In this document: positions 59,992 to 64,000 of the stretch, in pieces
How the letters are laid out: every line of letters begins with the position of its first letter
Numbering within the stretch: position 1 is the first letter of the stretch
From: Paenalcaligenes sp052103955
Lineage (GTDB): Bacteria > Pseudomonadota > Gammaproteobacteria > Burkholderiales > Burkholderiaceae_B
Assembly: GCA_052103955.1 (NCBI GenBank)
Contig: JBQELO010000001.1
Span: 310,001-374,000, forward strand
Reading direction: 5' to 3'
Length of the DNA: 64,000 nt
Made by a program: the position numbers and the translations under genes
Notes under the pieces: generated by a model
Database searches by the model: none
What the model was told of the DNA's origin: nothing
Seen by the model: only the letters and a program-made list of their open reading frames with translations

Positions 59992-61362
59992 TTATTTTTT
60001 TACAGGCCGTTTCCAGTTGCTAATGGTGCTTTGTGGTGCGCGCGACAAGGTAAGCTCAGCGTCGGGGGCATCACGTGTTAGCGTGGTACCTGCACCTATA
60101 GTTGCCCCTCGGCCCACACGCACAGGTGCTACCAACTGTGAATCTGAGCCAATGAAGGCATCGTCTTCAATGATAGTGCGGTATTTATTTACGCCGTCAT
60201 AATTGCAGGTAATGGTACCGGCACCAATATTGACCCGTTCGCCTATTTGCGCATCGCCTAGATACGACAAATGGCTAGCCTTGGTATCTGCACCCAAGGT
60301 ACTGTTTTTCACTTCGACGAAGTTACCCACAGCAGCACCGCGCTCTAGCACCGTGCCCGGACGCAAACGCGCATACGGTCCAATGCTGGCTAGCTCTGCT
60401 GTACGGCTTTGATCTAAATGGCTAAAGGCATGTACTACCGTGCCTGCACCCAGTTGCACATTTTTTAAGACACAGTGCGGGCCCACACGTACGCCATCGC
60501 CCAGCACTACATCACCTTCAAATACACAACCCACGTCAATGTACACATCGCGGCCACATTGCAAGCTGCCACGCACATCAAAACGAGAAGGATCCATGAT
60601 GCTCACGCCTTGCTCTAGCAAGCGACGAGCTTGCTCAGCCTGCCAGGCTCGCTCTAATTGAGCTTGCTGCACGCGACTGTTCACCCCCAAGGTTTCCCAA
60701 GGAAACGATGGGTGTGCTGCATTAACCGCCACACCATCAGCCACCGCCAACCCTACCACGTCGGTAAGGTAGTACTCACCTTGGGCATTTTTGTTATCAA
60801 TGCGTGATAACCAATCACGTAAACGCACGGTAGGCGCTGCCATAATACCGGTGTTTACTTCGCGAATTTGATGTTCGGCGTCAGTGGCGTCTTTGTGCTC
60901 CACGATACGGCTGATCGTACCTTGTGCATTACGCACGATACGACCATAGCCAGTGGGGTCTTCTAAGAACTCGGTCAAAACAGCCAAACCATTTTGACGC
61001 GCTTCTAGCAGGGCTTTCAGGGTATTGCTTTGTACCAATGGCACATCGCCATACAACACTAAGGTGGTGTCATCAGGATGCTCTCCCAGCAGCGCAGGCT
61101 CCGCTTGCATCACGGCATGGCCAGTACCCTGCTGGGGCTGTTGTAACACTACATGTATGTCGGCTTGACCGGCCAAGTACTGCTGCAACTGCTCAGCACC
61201 ATGACCGGCAACCACGACGATACGGCTAGGCTCAAGCTGACGCGCTGCCTCAACGACATGCATCAACATAGGTTTACCCGCAATGGGGTGCAACACCTTA
61301 GGCAATGCAGACTGCATGCGTTTGCCCATGCCCGCTGCCAGTATTACCACATTCAGCATCAT
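59992..61362 (-). CDS. glmU: Bifunctional UDP-GlcNAc pyrophosphorylase / GlcN-1-P acetyltransferase
   Basis: GlmU makes UDP-GlcNAc from glucosamine-1-phosphate. The 456-residue protein has an N-terminal nucleotidyltransferase domain (LAAGMGKRMQS, VLYGDVPL) and a C-terminal left-handed beta-helix acetyltransferase (hexapeptide repeats ending in GAGTITCNYDGVNKYRT). Length and motifs match the family. It follows the PhaM-like gene by 25 nt and reads into the MFS gene. Confidence 0.97.
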   Translation of the reverse strand: MMLNVVILAAGMGKRMQSALPKVLHPIAGKPMLMHVVEAARQLEPSRIVVVAGHGAEQLQQYLAGQADIHVVLQQPQQGTGHAVMQAEPALLGEHPDDTTLVLYGDVPLVQSNTLKALLEARQNGLAVLTEFLEDPTGYGRIVRNAQGTISRIVEHKDATDAEHQIREVNTGIMAAPTVRLRDWLSRIDNKNAQGEYYLTDVVGLAVADGVAVNAAHPSFPWETLGVNSRVQQAQLERAWQAEQARRLLEQGVSIMDPSRFDVRGSLQCGRDVYIDVGCVFEGDVVLGDGVRVGPHCVLKNVQLGAGTVVHAFSHLDQSRTAELASIGPYARLRPGTVLERGAAVGNFVEVKNSTLGADTKASHLSYLGDAQIGERVNIGAGTITCNYDGVNKYRTIIEDDAFIGSDSQLVAPVRVGRGATIGAGTTLTRDAPDAELTLSRAPQSTISNWKRPVKK

Positions 61363-61387
61363 GTTCCTGTATTCCTCAACCTAGTTA

Positions 61388-62074
61388 TTACTTACTGCTT
61401 TTACGTGCACTTTTGCTCGCACCAGCACCGCTACTGGGTGCAGTTGCGGCTTTCTTTACTGCTTTTTTCGCCGCCTTTTTGACCGCTTTTTTAGCGGCAG
61501 GATTACGTGTGGCCGCTGGCTTAGGTTTGGCCTCTCGACGCATCGTGGAATCACCAGAAACCGGCTGTACCACCCCTGCCATACCATCTACCATACTTTG
61601 AGCGCTTTGCATGGACGCTGCAGTTGCCGAGGCGACAGCATTAAATTGCTTTTGCAGTAAATCCCAAACGGCTTGACCTGCATCTTGCATACCTTGCTCG
61701 GCCGCCTGTTTCATACGCTCATCGGCACCACTGGCCATTTGCTCGCCGGCCATTTGGGTAGCTTGCTGAGCAAAGTTTTGCACGGTGCGCAATGTCGCTT
61801 TTTGAATTTCCAAACCTTGGATCGTGCCTTCCAACATGGACAGGTTTAATTTCAACCAGTTTTCCACCGCACGTAAGTCACGTAGACGTTTTTCTAGCTC
61901 TTCGGGTGACAGCATGGCGGCAGACGCATCAGCAAAACTACCAAAGCCAGCACCACCGCCCATGGATTCCCACGCAGAGCGCATCATATCCAATGAAGCA
62001 AACAGTGGATTCTGTGAGGAATCCGCATTCATACCACTTCCCATCATTCCGGGTATATCAAAAGGATTACGCAT
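61388..62074 (-). CDS. phaM: PhaM-like polyhydroxyalkanoate granule protein
   Basis: A 228-residue protein similar to PhaM of Ralstonia, which activates PHA synthase and ties granules to the nucleoid. It has an N-terminal conserved helical region (about 54-90) with EELEKRLRDLRAVENWLKLN, shown in part, and LEGTIQGLEIQKATLR. The C-terminal 50 residues are basic Lys-Ala-Pro repeats (PAAKKAVKKAAKKAVKK), of the type that binds DNA. No PHA synthase gene of standard type is in the window; the DUF3141 gene at 6.3 kb is the only PhaC-like gene. It lies upstream of glmU. Confidence 0.85.
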   Translation of the reverse strand: MRNPFDIPGMMGSGMNADSSQNPLFASLDMMRSAWESMGGGAGFGSFADASAAMLSPEELEKRLRDLRAVENWLKLNLSMLEGTIQGLEIQKATLRTVQNFAQQATQMAGEQMASGADERMKQAAEQGMQDAGQAVWDLLQKQFNAVASATAASMQSAQSMVDGMAGVVQPVSGDSTMRREAKPKPAATRNPAAKKAVKKAAKKAVKKAATAPSSGAGASKSARKSSK

Positions 62075-62111
62075 GGTTTTACCCCTTTTTACAAGCAGCT
62101 GTTAATGACTA

Positions 62112-62948
62112 CTACGCTATGGTATCTGGTATTGAGGCACGGTGACAGATACTATCTAACATCACCAGTTCTGCTTCCAATGTAACTTCCCCAGCCACCG
62201 CCAATTCCCAATACTCTTCTACGCTGATATGGCGTATTTCGCTAACCTCGCCATCTTGATTGACGGGTTGTACATCGTGATCCAGCACACAATCGTTTAC
62301 CCACGCATTTTCCACCTGATAGCCTTCCGGCAAACGACGATGCATACGCGTGATCAAACGCATAGGTTCTAAGGCGTGCAAGTCCTTGGCGTATAGCCCG
62401 GCCTCTTCTTCGCTTTCTCGTAGTAATGAGACATCTAGATCTTCTTCGGCGCTAACCAATCCACCTACTAAGGTGTCCCACATATTAGGGTTGGTAGACT
62501 TATGTGCCGCACGTTTTTGCATCCATAAGCGGCCCTCTGGTGTCCATGCATTTAAGTGCACAGCCTGTGTTAGCAACCCTAATGGTCTAACAGCACCACG
62601 TTCTATGGCACCCAAACAGCGCCCTTCGGCAAACACATCCAGCAATTCGCCACGCCACGCTTTGACATAGCCTGCTTCATTTAATTTATTAGCAATGCGT
62701 TCCAGCAATCTATTGGCTTGCACAGTAGGCAAACGCATATCGCCTATGTGTACCGCATCCCCATCACAACGTACCCCGTCTATGGTTAAAAGTTCAGGGA
62801 TAGTCTCTTTTACAACCCAACCACACACTCGACCACAAAACGTAAGAGGACGGCTGCCTACTGGAGGCAGTTCTTGAGCTTGAGCCAGCAACCATTTGAA
62901 TCGTTGCCGCATTGGCTTATGCAATGAGGGGGAAATTTCGATTTTCAT
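62112..62948 (-). CDS. Nudix hydrolase with DUF4743 N-terminal domain
   Basis: A 278-residue protein with an N-terminal DUF4743-type domain and a C-terminal Nudix domain. The Nudix box GGLVSAEEDLDVSLLRESEEEAGL (about 166-189, shown in part) keeps the core GX5EX7REUXEEXGU, with Ser in the first U position. ATG 62948 is used; the frame stays open to GTG 62984. Members of this arrangement are linked to thiamine-diphosphate-like or nucleotide substrates; the substrate here is not known. It precedes the PhaM-like gene by 37 nt. Confidence 0.87.
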   Translation of the reverse strand: MKIEISPSLHKPMRQRFKWLLAQAQELPPVGSRPLTFCGRVCGWVVKETIPELLTIDGVRCDGDAVHIGDMRLPTVQANRLLERIANKLNEAGYVKAWRGELLDVFAEGRCLGAIERGAVRPLGLLTQAVHLNAWTPEGRLWMQKRAAHKSTNPNMWDTLVGGLVSAEEDLDVSLLRESEEEAGLYAKDLHALEPMRLITRMHRRLPEGYQVENAWVNDCVLDHDVQPVNQDGEVSEIRHISVEEYWELAVAGEVTLEAELVMLDSICHRASIPDTIA

Positions 62949-63093
62949 GTAAGAATTGTAGTGCAAGCACTCCTGCCACAACACTAGCCTATGCAGTTTT
63001 TTACATTAGACCTAAGCAGGCTAGCAATCTTGAATGCATAACCTAGTAGTCACGATACACTACATCTCATACTGATTAGCCTACTTGTCTACT

Positions 63094-63708
63094 ATGTTAT
63101 TGCGTTTTCCTGCCCTGTCGCGTTTGCTGCCCCTGCTTTTGCTAAGCCTAGGATTAGCCGCCTGCTCCCCCGAGCCCGAACCCCTGCCTTTCGTTGGTAA
63201 TGATATTTCTAAAGCTGGTATAGGCCGTACGTTAGAACTAGTAGATGGCCACGGTAACACCCGCCGCTTGGCCGACTTTCAAGGCAAAGCCATCGTTGTA
63301 TTTTTTGGATTCACACAATGCCCCGACGTATGCCCTACGGCAATGGTGCAGTTGGCCAGCGCCATGGAAATGCTGGGTGACGATGCCAAACAGGTACAAG
63401 TACTACTGATTACAGTAGACCCCGAGCGCGATACCCCTGAAGTCATGCAAAGCTATGTAGAAGCGTTTTCGCCAGACTTCATTGGGCTAACAGGTAGCCC
63501 CGAGCAAGTACGTAAAACCGCACAATCCTTTAAAGCTTTTTACGCCAAAGCACCTACTACGCAAGCAGGCCAATACACCATGGACCATTCGTCCTCGTTT
63601 TACCTGCTTGATAAAACCGGTAAGACCCGAGTGCTCATGCGTGGCGATGCTAGCCCTGAAGACATCAAGCATGACTTACAACTGCTGCTGTCTTCCACGG
63701 CGCCATAG
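63094..63708 (+). CDS. SCO1/SenC-family copper chaperone lipoprotein
   Basis: A 204-residue periplasmic thioredoxin-fold protein for assembly of the CuA centre of cytochrome c oxidase. Lipobox LAAC with Cys24, copper ligands Cys76 and Cys80 in GFTQCPDVCPT and the third ligand His165 in TMDHSSSFYLL are all present. ATG 63094 is used in place of an in-frame TTG at 63085. It converges on rpoH, a pairing seen in other Burkholderiales. Confidence 0.94.
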   Translation: MLLRFPALSRLLPLLLLSLGLAACSPEPEPLPFVGNDISKAGIGRTLELVDGHGNTRRLADFQGKAIVVFFGFTQCPDVCPTAMVQLASAMEMLGDDAKQVQVLLITVDPERDTPEVMQSYVEAFSPDFIGLTGSPEQVRKTAQSFKAFYAKAPTTQAGQYTMDHSSSFYLLDKTGKTRVLMRGDASPEDIKHDLQLLLSSTAP

Positions 63709-63717
63709 AAAACACGC

Positions 63718-63746
63718 ATAAAAAAAGGACACCTGGGCAGGTGTCC
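63718..63746 (-). terminator. Intrinsic terminator downstream of rpoH
   Basis: GGACACCT (63727-63734) and AGGTGTCC (63739-63746) pair around GGGC, with a T run only on the minus strand. It lies 155 bp after the rpoH stop; no gene is seen between. Confidence 0.8.
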
Positions 63747-63900
63747 TAAAGCATCTACTTCTATCAGAGAGGGGGAAGAGGAGAAGCCGAAGCAGATGCA
63801 CGCAACGCCCCACAGGGATATGAAAGCGTTGCAGATACTACTTTGAGGGCCTATCTTCCGGTTAGTTCGCTACCTGATAAAACTTTTATGTAATCAATTG

Positions 63901-64000
63901 TTACGCCGCCACTTGCAAGTGCGTACGCATTTTTTTCATAGCGGCTACTTCAATTTGGCGGATACGCTCGGCAGATACACCAAACTCTGCAGCCAGTTCG
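63901..64000 (-). CDS. rpoH: RNA polymerase heat-shock sigma factor sigma-32, C-terminal end
   Basis: The last 32 codons of a gene entering from the right edge. The translation ELAAEFGVSAERIRQIEVAA then MKKMRTHLQVAA is sigma-70 region 4.2 and its tail; the GVSAERIRQIE wording is that of RpoH rather than RpoD. Next to SCO1, as in other Burkholderiales. Only this end can be seen. Confidence 0.9.
   Translation of the reverse strand, partial: ELAAEFGVSAERIRQIEVAAMKKMRTHLQVAA

Noticed and set aside
1..64000. CRISPR arrays, insertion sequences, prophage genes, rRNA and tRNA genes
   Set aside because: No regularly spaced repeats, transposase or phage motifs, rRNA segments or tRNA cloverleaf with a T-arm sequence were seen on either strand; short divergent elements could still have been missed by eye.

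Overview
The window reads as a chromosomal stretch of a moderate-GC betaproteobacterium of the order Burkholderiales, most like the Alcaligenaceae. This rests on recognised gene pairings: lipB with a DUF493 gene and a dacA/dacC-type carboxypeptidase, birA-coaX (Bordetella baf type), SCO1 beside rpoH, a PhaM-like granule protein, and def-fmt next to dprA. Coding density is high and most genes are housekeeping. I see no insertion sequence, prophage, CRISPR array, rRNA or tRNA. lipB (left edge) and rpoH (right edge) run out of the window.

Layout. 1-2.1 kb: lipB, DUF493 and a PBP5/6-type carboxypeptidase. 2.2-5.7 kb: alpha/beta hydrolase, birA, coaX, a 54-residue membrane mini-protein, galU. 5.9-8.6 kb: cold-shock gene with long leader and strong terminator, then a large DUF3141 protein with a PHA-synthase-like Cys-Asp-His triad. 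8.7-15.9 kb: a complete efflux unit (outer-membrane factor, HlyD adaptor, RbbA-type double ATPase/permease, second permease) divergent from a TetR gene, with a 22-bp palindrome between them. 15.9-18.3 kb: waaC-waaA for the LPS inner core. 18.5-23.5 kb: EamA permease, a DUF2442-DMP19 fusion, def-fmt, dprA and a PH-domain-like membrane protein. 23.5-29.9 kb: amino-acid handling (orphan AapJ/BztA-type binding protein, YggS, glutamate dehydrogenase, a complete HisP/J/Q/M-type importer). 29.9-32.2 kb: compact acyP - TAXI binding protein - pseudouridine synthase operon. 32.2-34.1 kb: membrane GGDEF/EAL protein with altered signature motifs. 34.1-40.2 kb: panB, LysR regulator, rmuC, aconitase.

40.7-48.3 kb is an iron-acquisition island read on the minus strand: FecI-like sigma factor with a Fur-type operator on its promoter, FecR-like regulator, TonB-dependent receptor with signalling domain, DUF3649, PepSY reductase-like protein, DUF3325 and a YncE-like lipoprotein. 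48.4-49.3 kb is a TerC-family transporter under a recognisable yybP-ykoY (Mn2+) riboswitch with its own terminator. 49.6-55.4 kb is an organosulfur scavenging operon: SsuA-type binding protein, two different permeases, ATPase, DszA/NtaA-family flavin monooxygenase, SsuE-like FMN reductase and SsuF/Mop-like TOBE protein, behind a very AT-rich leader. 55.5-62.9 kb holds glmU and glmS (UDP-GlcNAc synthesis) separated by an MFS exporter and a GT4 glycosyltransferase, preceded by the PhaM-like protein and a Nudix hydrolase. SCO1 and the rpoH 3' end close the window.

No wholly new system stands out. The best leads are the Mn riboswitch layout, the organosulfur operon with paired permeases and DszA-type enzyme, the DUF2442-DMP19 fusion, the Cys-triad DUF3141 protein, the altered GGDEF/EAL protein, the shortened post-coaX membrane protein, and the palindromic operator of the efflux unit. 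Family assignments come from recognising motifs by eye; no database search was run.
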